A program made the translations under genes and the position numbers. The notes beneath the pieces were generated by a model. It was not told the origin of the DNA. It saw nothing but the letters and a program-made list of their open reading frames with translations, and did no database searches. A stretch of DNA of 5,774 nucleotides from Paenibacillus sp. (GTDB lineage Bacteria; Bacillota; Bacilli; Paenibacillales; Paenibacillaceae). Position 1 is the first letter of the stretch, and each line of letters starts with the position of its first letter. Positions 1 to 5,693 of this stretch are shown one piece after another. The stretch is taken from the NCBI GenBank assembly GCA_029256665.1, contig JAQSXN010000290.1:1-5774 (forward strand). The letters are read 5' to 3'.

Positions 1-1022
1 ATGTTAAAGGGCGTTCGGGAGCCGGAACGAATGTCCGTGAAACGCTAAGCCAGTTTGCGAGATGGCCTTCGTGGATGTGGGCCAACGAAGAAATAATGGC
101 GCTGGCCGAATGGATGCGCGATTACAACGCGGACAAGCCGGATGCCGAAAAGGCGGGGTTCTACGGAATTGACGTCTACAGCTTGTGGGAATCGCTGGAC
201 GAAATTTCACGATATCTCGAGACGAAGCCGGGTACGGATAAGGAAGCGGCCAGAAGAGCGTTTGAATGCTTCGAAGCGCATAATCGAGACGGACAGCGAT
301 ACGGGATCTCGGCTTCCTTCTACGGTGAAGGCTGCCAAGACGAGGTTGTGGCGCTGCTCCGAAAGCTCCAGGATAAGTGGCAGCAAGCTGGAACGGGCGA
401 TCGGGAAGACACGTTAAGCGCGGAGATGAATGCGCTAGCCGTCCATGGAGCAGAGGCGTATTATCGGACAATGATTCAGCACGATGCGGAGTCATGGAAC
501 GTCCGGGACCGGCACATGGTGGCAGCGCTGGAGAAATTGATGGACTACCATGGCCATGATGCCCGCGCGGTCGTGTGGGAGCATAATACGCATATCGGCG
601 ACGCGAGATGGACGGACATGGCGGCTGATGGTATGGTTAACGTCGGCCAGCTGCTGCGCGAGAAGCACGGGGACCGCGTGTTCGCGGTTGGTTATGGCAC
701 CTATGAAGGTACCGTCATTGCAGGGAGAGCGTGGGGAAGTCCGGCTGAGGTAATGAAGGTGCCGTCTGCCGTTCCGGGCAGCTGGGAGGAACTGCTGCAC
801 CGGGCTGACGCGCAAGATAAGATGATCCTATTCCAAGGATTGACGTCCATATTGGAAGAAGTGACGCTTGGCCACCGGGCAATAGGCGTCGTATACCATC
901 CCGAACGCGAGCGCGGCAACTACGTGCCGACCGTCATATCGAAACGGTATGACGCGTTTATCTATTTCGACCAGACGCGAGCTCTTGCCCCGCTGTCTCT
1001 TGAAGCTTCTCACGCCTACTAA
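1..1022 (+). CDS. Erythromycin esterase family protein, 5'-partial
   Basis: The frame is open from base 3, so the gene enters from the left edge; 339 residues are visible. Family blocks recognised: RWPSWMWANEE (about 57-89), GFYGIDVYSLW (156-188), SWNVRDRHM near 492-518, VVWEHNTHIGDAR (570-608), and a C-terminal stretch with GVVYHPERERGNYVP and the DAFIYFDQTRAL ending. These match the erythromycin esterase (Ere) / succinoglycan-biosynthesis-related hydrolase superfamily. True Ere enzymes hydrolyse the macrolide lactone ring, but most chromosomal relatives have no proven substrate, so macrolide resistance is only a possibility. Family members are usually about 400-450 residues, so roughly 70-110 N-terminal residues, including the Glu/His catalytic segment expected there, lie outside the window. 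The ATG at 75 is not the start: homology continues upstream of it and it has no ribosome binding site. Probably cytoplasmic; no signal peptide can be judged. Family call confident, substrate unknown. Confidence 0.9.
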   Translation, partial: VKGRSGAGTNVRETLSQFARWPSWMWANEEIMALAEWMRDYNADKPDAEKAGFYGIDVYSLWESLDEISRYLETKPGTDKEAARRAFECFEAHNRDGQRYGISASFYGEGCQDEVVALLRKLQDKWQQAGTGDREDTLSAEMNALAVHGAEAYYRTMIQHDAESWNVRDRHMVAALEKLMDYHGHDARAVVWEHNTHIGDARWTDMAADGMVNVGQLLREKHGDRVFAVGYGTYEGTVIAGRAWGSPAEVMKVPSAVPGSWEELLHRADAQDKMILFQGLTSILEEVTLGHRAIGVVYHPERERGNYVPTVISKRYDAFIYFDQTRALAPLSLEASHAY

Positions 1023-1216
1023 ATATAGTTTGGAATTTGTTCGCGTCTTTTTCGAATTCTACTATCGTCAGGCTCCATGTGTTTAACAGAGCCCGGGAAT
1101 TGAAATAGCGACAGCCAAGGACAAGAATGAGTCCTTGGCTGTCGCTGTTGGATTGAACTCTGCGCGATAGGGCGCAGCATCGCCATTCCCGCATTCGCAT
1201 GCAGAAGATCGATCAT
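1019..1216 (-). CDS. Possible micro-ORF (65 aa) or leader peptide, doubtful
   Basis: A leftward ATG at 1216 is preceded by a perfect AGGAGG (1225-1230) at the ideal 8-base spacing. The frame gives 65 residues, beginning MIDLLHANAGMAMLRPIAQ and ending at a TAG at 1019-1021 that touches the esterase stop codon. I recognise no family. The first 20 or so codons look gene-like, but the frame then runs straight through the 16-bp hairpin at 1107-1146. A transcript from this side might therefore end after roughly 25-30 codons and act as a short leader or small RNA instead of an mRNA for the full frame. It lies divergent from phoX and could share its control region. A GTG at 1222 in the same frame is only 2 bases from the AGGAGG and is a poor start. 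The ribosome binding site and hairpin are seen; function is unknown. Confidence 0.25.
   Translation of the reverse strand: MIDLLHANAGMAMLRPIAQSSIQQRQPRTHSCPWLSLFQFPGSVKHMEPDDSRIRKRREQIPNYI
1107..1146. terminator. Perfect 16-bp inverted repeat, probable terminator
   Basis: Arms at 1107-1122 and 1131-1146 (AGCGACAGCCAAGGAC and its exact complement) enclose an 8-base loop. The hairpin lies 85 bases after the esterase stop. Read rightward, the bases after the stem (GTTGGATTG) are only moderately T-rich, though the RNA stem can extend by one G-U and two A-U pairs. Read leftward, the stem is followed by ATTTCAATT, a somewhat better termination tail. It could end the esterase transcript, a leftward transcript, or both. 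Confidence 0.6.
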
Positions 1217-1280
1217 CGCCACTACCTCCTCTACTTCTTCGCACTTTTAAAATGTCCGTCCACTGATAATGATTCCCACA

Positions 1281-1309
1281 TTTACAAACTTTCCAATTCC
1301 AGGTGACAA
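1281..1309 (-). promoter_or_regulatory. Weak candidate leftward sigma-A promoter
   Basis: On the minus strand, TTGTCA (complement of 1304-1309, 5 of 6 against TTGACA) lies 17 bases from TGTAAA (complement of 1281-1286, 4 of 6 against TATAAT). It points at the micro-ORF starting at 1216. Both elements coincide with hexamers of the PhoP-box array, so the match may simply reflect that array. If real, PhoP bound for phoX would compete with or shape leftward transcription. Confidence 0.2.
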
Positions 1310-1330
1310 TGACTTAACACAACCTTATTA
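1281..1330 (+). promoter_or_regulatory. PhoP box array upstream of phoX
   Basis: Hexamers related to the Bacillus Pho box TT(A/C/T)A(C/T)A recur every 11 bases: TTTACA (1281), TCCAAT (1292), GTGACA (1303), TTAACA (1314) and TTATTA (1325). B. subtilis PhoP dimers bind direct repeats of this hexamer with 5-base gaps, and four repeats make a core box. Three of the hexamers match well and two are degenerate. The location just upstream of a phosphatase gene is what phosphate-starvation control would require. PhoP control is inferred. Confidence 0.65.
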
Positions 1331-1341
1331 TTCTTAATTAT
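1314..1341 (+). promoter_or_regulatory. phoX: Probable phoX-tatAC promoter
   Basis: TTAACA at 1314-1319 serves both as a Pho hexamer and as a -35-like element (5 of 6 against TTGACA). An AT-rich -10 candidate, AATTAT at 1336-1341, follows at 16 bases; shifting one base gives TAATTA. Overlap of the Pho box with the -35 region is usual for PhoP-activated promoters, which often have poor -35 boxes of their own. The start of transcription would fall near 1348. Confidence 0.45.
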
Positions 1342-1374
1342 GTTGAGGATCTTAATCATAAGGAGTGGAAAAGG

Positions 1375-3012
1375 TTGAACAATTCTATCGACCGTAAAAC
1401 GTTTCTTTCGTATTTGGGTACCGGAGCAGCGGCTTTGGCAACGGCATCGGCAGGGCTCGGCGTATTAAACGGCAAAGCATCCGCGGCGTCTTCGACGGCT
1501 GATCATCTGTTTGGTTTCAATACGAACCGGGTTAGCGGCTACTTTGAACCGATTGAGCCCTCTATGGAGGACAAGCTCCTTCTTCCCAAAAATTTCAAAT
1601 ATGACGTTGTCGCGGCATTCGACGATGTGATTAACGAAGCCGGCGAAAGATTCGGTTCCGGCTGCGATTACAATGCTTACTTCCCGATTAAAGGCTCGAA
1701 CGTCAGAGGCCTTCTTGTCAATAACCACGAATACAGCACCATCTTCTCGATCGGCCCGGTGAAGGACGGAAAAATGACGGCCGAGCAACTGAAAAACAAT
1801 TTGTATTACCAGGGCATGTCGGTTATCGAAGTTTATCGCGATGATAAAGGCGTATGGAAAATGGATACGAAATCGACCTACGCGCGCCGCATTAACGGCT
1901 TCACGCCGTTCGATATTACCGGCCCGGCAAGAGGCGGGGCTGCGCTAGGAGGCGCAACAAAGGCAGTAGGAACCTTCGCGAACTGTTCCGGCGGCGTTAC
2001 GCTGTGGAACACCGTATTGTCTTGCGAAGAGAACTTCGCCGAGACGGCTGCCGCCTCCAAGCTGCCCGAGACGCATTACGGCTGGGTGATCGAGGTCGAT
2101 CCTTTCGACAAAGCATATCTGAAGAAGCATACCGCGCTGGGACGCTTCAATCACGAGAACACGGCAATGGGTCTGGCCTCCGATGGACGGGTTGTTGTCT
2201 ACATGGGCGATGACAAGAAGGACGCATGCGTCTATAAGTTCGTCAGCAAGGGCAAATACGACAAGAGCAAAGGCCGCGCGAACTCGGCGCTGCTCGAAGA
2301 CGGAACGCTTTACGTCGCCAACCTGAAAACCGGCAAATGGGTTCCCGTCACGCTTGCCGAAGTGAACAAGGCAACAAAAGATAAGCCGGAGCTTCAGAAA
2401 AAATTCAAAACGCAAGGCGACGTCGTCACCTATTGCCAGGAAGCCGCGCTTCTGGTGGGCGGAACGCCGACCGATCGGCCGGAGGACATCGAGATTTCGC
2501 CGTTCGACAATACGATCTTTATCTGTCATACCAACAACGACAATCATGGTAATATTCATGGCCATATTACCCGGATTTTCGAAGGAAACAACGATTTGGG
2601 CAGCTTGGAATTCGATTTTGAAATTTTCGCGGCCGGCGGACGCCAATCCGGCTTCAGCTCCCCGGATAACCTGGCTTTCGACTCGAACGGCCATCTGTGG
2701 GTCGTAACGGATATTTCGAGCAGCAGCCAAAACAAAGGCGTGCATAAATCGTTTATGAACAACGGCTTGTTCGTCATACCGACCAGCGGTCCGGACAAGG
2801 CTATTGCTTTGCAGTTCGCTTCGGGACCTGTAGAAAGCGAATTGACAGGGCCGTTCTTCACTCCCGATGAGCAGACGCTGTTCTTATCCGTGCAGCATCC
2901 GGGAGAGAATACAAAAGATCTGAATCAACCGACTAGTACATGGCCGCACCGCAAAGGCGAAAAAATGGCTCGCTGCGGCGTCGTCGCGATCAGCGGCTTT
3001 AAACTGGGTTAA
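1375..3012 (+). CDS. phoX: PhoX-type (DUF839) alkaline phosphatase with Tat-like signal
   Basis: 545 residues starting at a TTG, chosen because AAGGAG (1360-1365) sits 9 bases upstream and the signal peptide begins there. Residues 1-37 form a Tat-like signal: DRKTFL at 6-11, a mildly hydrophobic Ala/Gly/Leu stretch, then an AxA site giving likely cleavage after A37. The pair is R7-K8, not the canonical RR. Family blocks follow: NCSGG (203-207), SCEENF (216-221; C217 corresponds to the cysteine known to ligand iron in PhoX), RFNHENT with H260/E261, MGDD near 281, RPEDIEISP (368-376), HTNN...GHI (385-398), SSPDNLAFDSNGHLWVVTD (428-446) and QHPGEN (507-512). PhoX enzymes use Fe(III) and Ca(II) to hydrolyse phosphomonoesters outside the membrane. 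Upstream Pho boxes and downstream tatA/tatC support a secreted phosphate scavenger. It is on the short side for the family, and substrate range is not provable from sequence. Confidence 0.85.
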   Translation: MNNSIDRKTFLSYLGTGAAALATASAGLGVLNGKASAASSTADHLFGFNTNRVSGYFEPIEPSMEDKLLLPKNFKYDVVAAFDDVINEAGERFGSGCDYNAYFPIKGSNVRGLLVNNHEYSTIFSIGPVKDGKMTAEQLKNNLYYQGMSVIEVYRDDKGVWKMDTKSTYARRINGFTPFDITGPARGGAALGGATKAVGTFANCSGGVTLWNTVLSCEENFAETAAASKLPETHYGWVIEVDPFDKAYLKKHTALGRFNHENTAMGLASDGRVVVYMGDDKKDACVYKFVSKGKYDKSKGRANSALLEDGTLYVANLKTGKWVPVTLAEVNKATKDKPELQKKFKTQGDVVTYCQEAALLVGGTPTDRPEDIEISPFDNTIFICHTNNDNHGNIHGHITRIFEGNNDLGSLEFDFEIFAAGGRQSGFSSPDNLAFDSNGHLWVVTDISSSSQNKGVHKSFMNNGLFVIPTSGPDKAIALQFASGPVESELTGPFFTPDEQTLFLSVQHPGENTKDLNQPTSTWPHRKGEKMARCGVVAISGFKLG

Positions 3013-3038
3013 TTTCAAACACGGAAGGAGAATGACAT

Positions 3039-3251
3039 ATGCCGTTTGGAAATATCGGAATCGGAGGATTGGTGCTAATTCTCATCATCGCGCTAATCGT
3101 GTTCGGACCCTCGAAGCTGCCTGAACTGGGACGCGCTTTCGGACGGACGTTAAGCGAGTTTAAAGGGGCTACGCGCGGATTGGTAGGCGGCGATGAAAGC
3201 GAAGACCGCAAAGAGGAAGCGGCGAAAGCCTCTTCGGCTGCCGGCAAGTAA
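3039..3251 (+). CDS. tatA: Twin-arginine translocase subunit TatA (TatAd type)
   Basis: 70 residues, starting at an ATG with AAGGAG (3025-3030) at 8 bases, 26 bases after the phoX stop. Residues 3-21 hold the single N-terminal membrane helix, followed by the invariant FGP hinge (F22-G23-P24), the KLPELGR amphipathic helix (about 26-42) and a charged, disordered Glu/Lys-rich tail. Length and sequence closely follow B. subtilis TatAd, including NIGI near the N-terminus and [10 protein letters not shown]. TatA oligomerises around substrate-loaded TatC to form the passage for folded Tat substrates. In Gram-positive bacteria with TatA/TatC only, this subunit also fills the TatB role. No TatB is seen here. 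Its place directly behind phoX suggests that phosphatase is its client. Confidence 0.95.
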   Translation: MPFGNIGIGGLVLILIIALIVFGPSKLPELGRAFGRTLSEFKGATRGLVGGDESEDRKEEAAKASSAAGK

Positions 3252-3252
3252 G

Positions 3253-3989
3253 ATGAAAAACCCGAATGAGCAAAGCGTAATCGGCCATTTGGAGGAGATG
3301 CGCTCAAGGCTGATCCGGACGCTTGCGGCCTTCTGGTAGCTATGGCGGCAGCCTTCATTTACGTAAAGGATATCTATCAGTGGCTGGTCAGAGATTTCGA
3401 TCAAAAGCTGGTGTTGCTCGGCCCTTCCGATGTCATCTGGGTCTACATGATGATTGCCGGCGTCGTCGCGATTGCCATTACGCTGCCGATCGCTGCCTAT
3501 CAGGCATGGAAGTTCGTCACGCCGGCGATGCCCGATGGGGCGCAGCGCGCGACTCTGCTGTTTATTCCCGGCATTAGCCTGCTGTTTATCATCGGCATTT
3601 GCTTCGGTTACTTTATTTTGTTTCCGATGGTGCTTCACTTCATGAATCAGATGGCCGCGGATGAATTCCTCACGATGTATACGGCCCAGAAATATTTTAC
3701 GTTCATGATTCACATGACGGTGCCCTTCGGCCTGCTGTTTGAAATGCCGGCTATCGTCATGTTCCTTACAAAGTTGGGCATTCTGAATCCGACCCGGCTG
3801 GCAAAGGCGCGTAAGCTGGCGTACTTTATACTGGCGATAGTTGCGATTACGATCACGCCGCCGGATATCTTGTCGGACATTATCGTTATCGTCCCGCTCT
3901 TTCTGCTCTACGAGATCAGCATCTCGATTTCAAAGTTCGTATATCGCAAGCAGCTTCGGCTGCTGAACGAAGTGAACGCCGGCATCTAA
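3253..3989 (+). pseudogene. tatC: TatC (TatCd type), frameshifted by a one-base deletion
   Basis: The ATG at 3253 lies one base after the tatA stop, with little ribosome binding site of its own, so translational coupling is likely. The first frame reads MKNPNEQSVIGHLEEMRSRL and on to AAFW, then TAG at 3337-3339. The rest of TatC continues in another frame from about 3333. Supplying one base near 3333 restores a 245-residue protein of normal length that aligns without a gap to my recollection of B. subtilis TatCd. The restored protein has HLEEMRSR (12-19, with E15 and R17, the signal-peptide-recognition residues), FEMP (E164) and ITPPD (D205), in a six-helix membrane protein. TatC is the receptor for twin-arginine signals. 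If the deletion is real, the downstream open frame (from ATG 3342, no ribosome binding site) lacks the recognition region and part of helix 1. It may instead be a sequencing error. Confidence 0.85.
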
Positions 3990-3996
3990 ATACTGG

Positions 3997-4022
3997 ACAA
4001 ACCCGCCAAATGGCGGGTTTGT
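3997..4022. terminator. Rho-independent terminator between tatC and sspH
   Basis: An 11-bp perfect stem (ACAAACCCGCC 3997-4007, complement at 4012-4022) with loop AAAT begins 8 bases after the tatC stop. Rightward, the stem ends in GGGTTTGT followed by TCGTTAT, a classic if short T tail. The leftward side also carries T-rich bases (GGGTTTGTCCAG), so it could stop both the phox-tat operon and the converging sspH transcript, whose stop codon is about 90 bases away. Confidence 0.8.
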
Positions 4023-4112
4023 TCGTTATAACCTCCTACAACGATAGCACTGTTTTGTTGACTAACGAATCCTGATCTTCTCTGCGAAGTCCGGTTCCGT
4101 CACATTTACTGT

Positions 4113-4349
4113 CTATGACTCGTTGTTCACCCTGCAAGCGATGGATTCGACTTCCATGGCAACCTGCGCGCCTGACTCCGACAGACTGCGCACGGGCACG
4201 TCCATCTCCTCTTCCGGCCGATCTAGGGGATAAATTCGTGCGGTCTCGTTCTGCTCGTCAACATGCTGAATGTAGACGCGGACCCCGTCGTACTCGACGT
4301 TCTCCATGACCGGCGATGCCGCGATTTCCTGCGCTCGCTGAATATTCAT
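4113..4349 (-). CDS. sspH: H-type small acid-soluble spore protein
   Basis: 78 residues starting at the ATG at 4347-4349, chosen because AGGAGG (4358-4363) lies 8 bases upstream and the family begins here with MNIQRAQEI. The frame is open farther upstream to 4412, but those codons are not part of the family. Blocks seen are MNIQRAQEIAASPVMENV, YIQHVDEQNETARIYPLD (27-43) and the VPVRSL segment at about 51-56. SspH proteins are minor components of the spore core in Bacillales, made in the forespore; their exact function is not well defined. Typical members are about 59-60 residues, so the last 18-19 residues here (GAQVAMEVESIACRVNNES) are an extension outside the usual family. The presence of this gene indicates an endospore former. 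Confidence 0.9.
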   Translation of the reverse strand: MNIQRAQEIAASPVMENVEYDGVRVYIQHVDEQNETARIYPLDRPEEEMDVPVRSLSESGAQVAMEVESIACRVNNES

Positions 4350-4380
4350 TCCAGTAGCCTCCTCTTCTTCTAGTCCTTTC

Positions 4381-4411
4381 AATTGTGCTCGTTCGAGGAG
4401 CTTTGTATGCA
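4381..4411 (-). promoter_or_regulatory. sspH: Candidate sigma-G promoter for sspH
   Basis: On the minus strand TGCATA (complement of 4406-4411) fits the sigma-G -35 consensus TGnATA exactly. After 18 bases, CACAATT (complement of 4381-4387) partly fits the -10 consensus CATnnTA. This would start transcription about 25 bases before sspH and make it forespore-specific, as sspH is in B. subtilis. The -10 match is imperfect. Confidence 0.45.
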
Positions 4412-4460
4412 AGACCGGGTAAGCCGGGAACAGCCCAAGCCTGCGTTTTTCGTTTGACCG

Positions 4461-5396
4461 CTACAATCCATTTTTCCCCGAACCCAACAAAAACGCTCTC
4501 GTTTCCCGGTATGCGTCTTTCCATCCCATCTTGGCGTAAAATCGAAGCCCGTCAAGGCCCTTAAAATAATAGGCGCCCATCATCCGCTCCTTGAAATGGG
4601 GGATGACTATGCCCGCCTTGTCTTGAGCATCTTGATACGCCTGAACGACGCCGCCCCACGCCATATGCCGATCCAGAATGGCAAGGTCCACGAGGCTATC
4701 GCCATACAAACAGTTGCCATCAATAACGCCCGTAATTCCCGCGCCGTCCGATAAGACGTTCCATTGGTGAAAATCCCCGTGCACAAAGCTCCTATGAGGC
4801 TCGTTATACGGGACGTAGGCCATTAGGCGGCTATAGATTTCTTCGTATACGTCCTTCTCCAAACACGATGCGCGAAACAGCTCATGCCAATTCTCCCAAA
4901 ACGTCCCCGTCTGGTCTTCCGCATTTACGGCATCGACGAAGTCCCTCCAGGAAGCGTAAGCTCCGTTGCCGTCGGAACGAATCCAGCCGTACCCGGCAGT
5001 GGCTCTAACATCCACGCCAGCCAGCTTCGTTAATATGCCAAAAAGCTCCGGCAACTGACGGATTTGCGCCTCAGCCGAACATTCGGATAAGATGCTCCCT
5101 TCCAGCCGCTCCATGATGACATAGGCTAATCGGTCGGTTTTCCCCAGCGCCAAACATGCAGGAAAAGGGATGCCGTGTCCGGACAGCAAATGCGAGATAT
5201 AACGCTCCGTCTCGTACGCGCCATCCAGCTCGCTGAACTTGATGACATACCCTTTTGCTCCAATGACAAAAGAAAATACGCTGCTCAAATTGCCTCCGGA
5301 CAACGGAGTAATCTCGGACGCGCCGGGTCCGAAGTGCCTCCTCGCCACATCCTCGATTTCGCTCATCGCGAGCTCAGGCTTCTCATAAGCCGTCAT
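4461..5396 (-). CDS. Aminoglycoside phosphotransferase (APH) family kinase
   Basis: 311 residues, starting at an ATG with an AAGGGGG purine-rich ribosome binding site 8 bases upstream; a second Met at residue 11 lacks one. The fold is that of small-molecule kinases of the APH/choline kinase family. SGGNLSSVFSF (33-43) is a glycine-rich loop, VIKF (K53) carries the ATP-binding lysine, and E64 in YETERY is its partner glutamate. IMERLEG (94-100) marks the hinge. FVHGDFHQWNVL (204-215) is the catalytic loop with D208 and N213, and VIDGNCLYGDSLVDLA (224-239) holds the metal-binding D226. The catalytic and metal-binding region, and a YGWI...SWRDFV block, recall hygromycin-B 4-O-kinase relatives. 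The substrate cannot be named: most chromosomal members are not proven resistance enzymes. Cytoplasmic. No clear terminator separates it from sspH, and no convincing promoter is visible upstream. Confidence 0.85.
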   Translation of the reverse strand: MTAYEKPELAMSEIEDVARRHFGPGASEITPLSGGNLSSVFSFVIGAKGYVIKFSELDGAYETERYISHLLSGHGIPFPACLALGKTDRLAYVIMERLEGSILSECSAEAQIRQLPELFGILTKLAGVDVRATAGYGWIRSDGNGAYASWRDFVDAVNAEDQTGTFWENWHELFRASCLEKDVYEEIYSRLMAYVPYNEPHRSFVHGDFHQWNVLSDGAGITGVIDGNCLYGDSLVDLAILDRHMAWGGVVQAYQDAQDKAGIVIPHFKERMMGAYYFKGLDGLRFYAKMGWKDAYRETRAFLLGSGKNGL

Positions 5397-5510
5397 GGTC
5401 CCGTCCCCCTTTGGATTAAAACACGGTTACCTTACCTTCTATATTCAAGCTCCCCGAACAGAAACGGCGCTTCATTCACAAAAGCCCTAGCTGAAACGTT
5501 CTGCCAGCGC
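5397..5510. other. Leader region of the APH gene, no gene seen
   Basis: Apart from the APH ribosome binding site (5404-5411) I see no coding frame. A leftward TATAGA (complement of 5438-5443) is the best -10 candidate, but it has no good -35 partner. AACGGC at 5463 might be a decayed start of a further repeat unit, 49 bases before the first clear unit. Confidence 0.3.
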
Positions 5511-5610
5511 TAACGGACCTCAGAGCCTCTAGGAGCAGCATTTTCGCGATTTTGAAAATCTAACGGACTCAAAAGTCGCTATGTGGTGCATTTCCGCCCA
5601 TTCCATGCGG
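5511..5610 (+). repeat. Two tandem 50-bp repeat units (TAACGGAC family)
   Basis: TAACGGAC occurs at 5511-5518 and again at 5561-5568, exactly 50 bases apart. After the octamer the units remain related with one gap: both keep TCA near the front and GCATTT followed by CGC in the middle. No long open frame crosses them. The first unit ends in the short palindrome GATTTTGAAAATC (5548-5560). Confidence 0.7.
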
Positions 5611-5635
5611 TTTTGACGTTAAAAGGATCGTCTGT

Positions 5636-5693
5636 GTCCGTTACAATTTGAACAGGCCTCCTTTTCACCAAATAGCGTTCGTGGAGTCCGTTA
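5636..5693 (-). repeat. Inverted copies of the 50-bp repeat
   Basis: GTCCGTTA, the complement of the octamer, occurs at 5636-5643 and 5686-5693, again exactly 50 bases apart. The outer copy read leftward begins TAACGGACTC and contains CGCTATTTGGTG, matching CGCTATGTGGTG of the forward unit at 5561. The matched blocks are placed symmetrically (5561-5570 against 5684-5693; 5577-5588 against 5666-5677), so 5561-5693 is one imperfect 133-base inverted repeat able to fold as a long hairpin. Confidence 0.7.

Noticed and set aside
75..77. ATG at 75 as the start of the esterase-family gene
   Set aside because: The same frame is open to the window edge, the residues before it (RWPSW) belong to a family block, and there is no ribosome binding site.
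4..495. 163-residue leftward open frame at the left edge
   Set aside because: Arg/Pro-rich composition typical of an antisense shadow of the esterase gene.
1945..2745. 266-residue leftward open frame inside phoX
   Set aside because: It is the mirror of a clear phoX coding frame, with no recognisable family or ribosome binding site.
3328..3340. Programmed ribosomal frameshift in tatC
   Set aside because: The bases GCCTTCTGG contain no X-XXY-YYZ slippery heptamer and no RF2-like CTTTGA site. TatC genes are not known to need frameshifting, so a deletion or sequence error is simpler.
3342..3344. ATG at 3342 as a genuine tatC start
   Set aside because: There is no ribosome binding site, and the product would lack the HLEEMRSR recognition segment and part of helix 1.
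4350..4412. Upstream in-frame start for sspH at 4412
   Set aside because: The added residues are outside the family, and the AGGAGG lies inside this stretch, correctly placed for the ATG at 4349.
5175..5513. 112-residue rightward open frame overlapping the APH gene
   Set aside because: Mostly antisense to a well-supported gene, with no family signature.
5511..5693. CRISPR array
   Set aside because: Only short octamers are strictly conserved, the copies are in both orientations, and the intervening sequence is itself related, unlike spacers.
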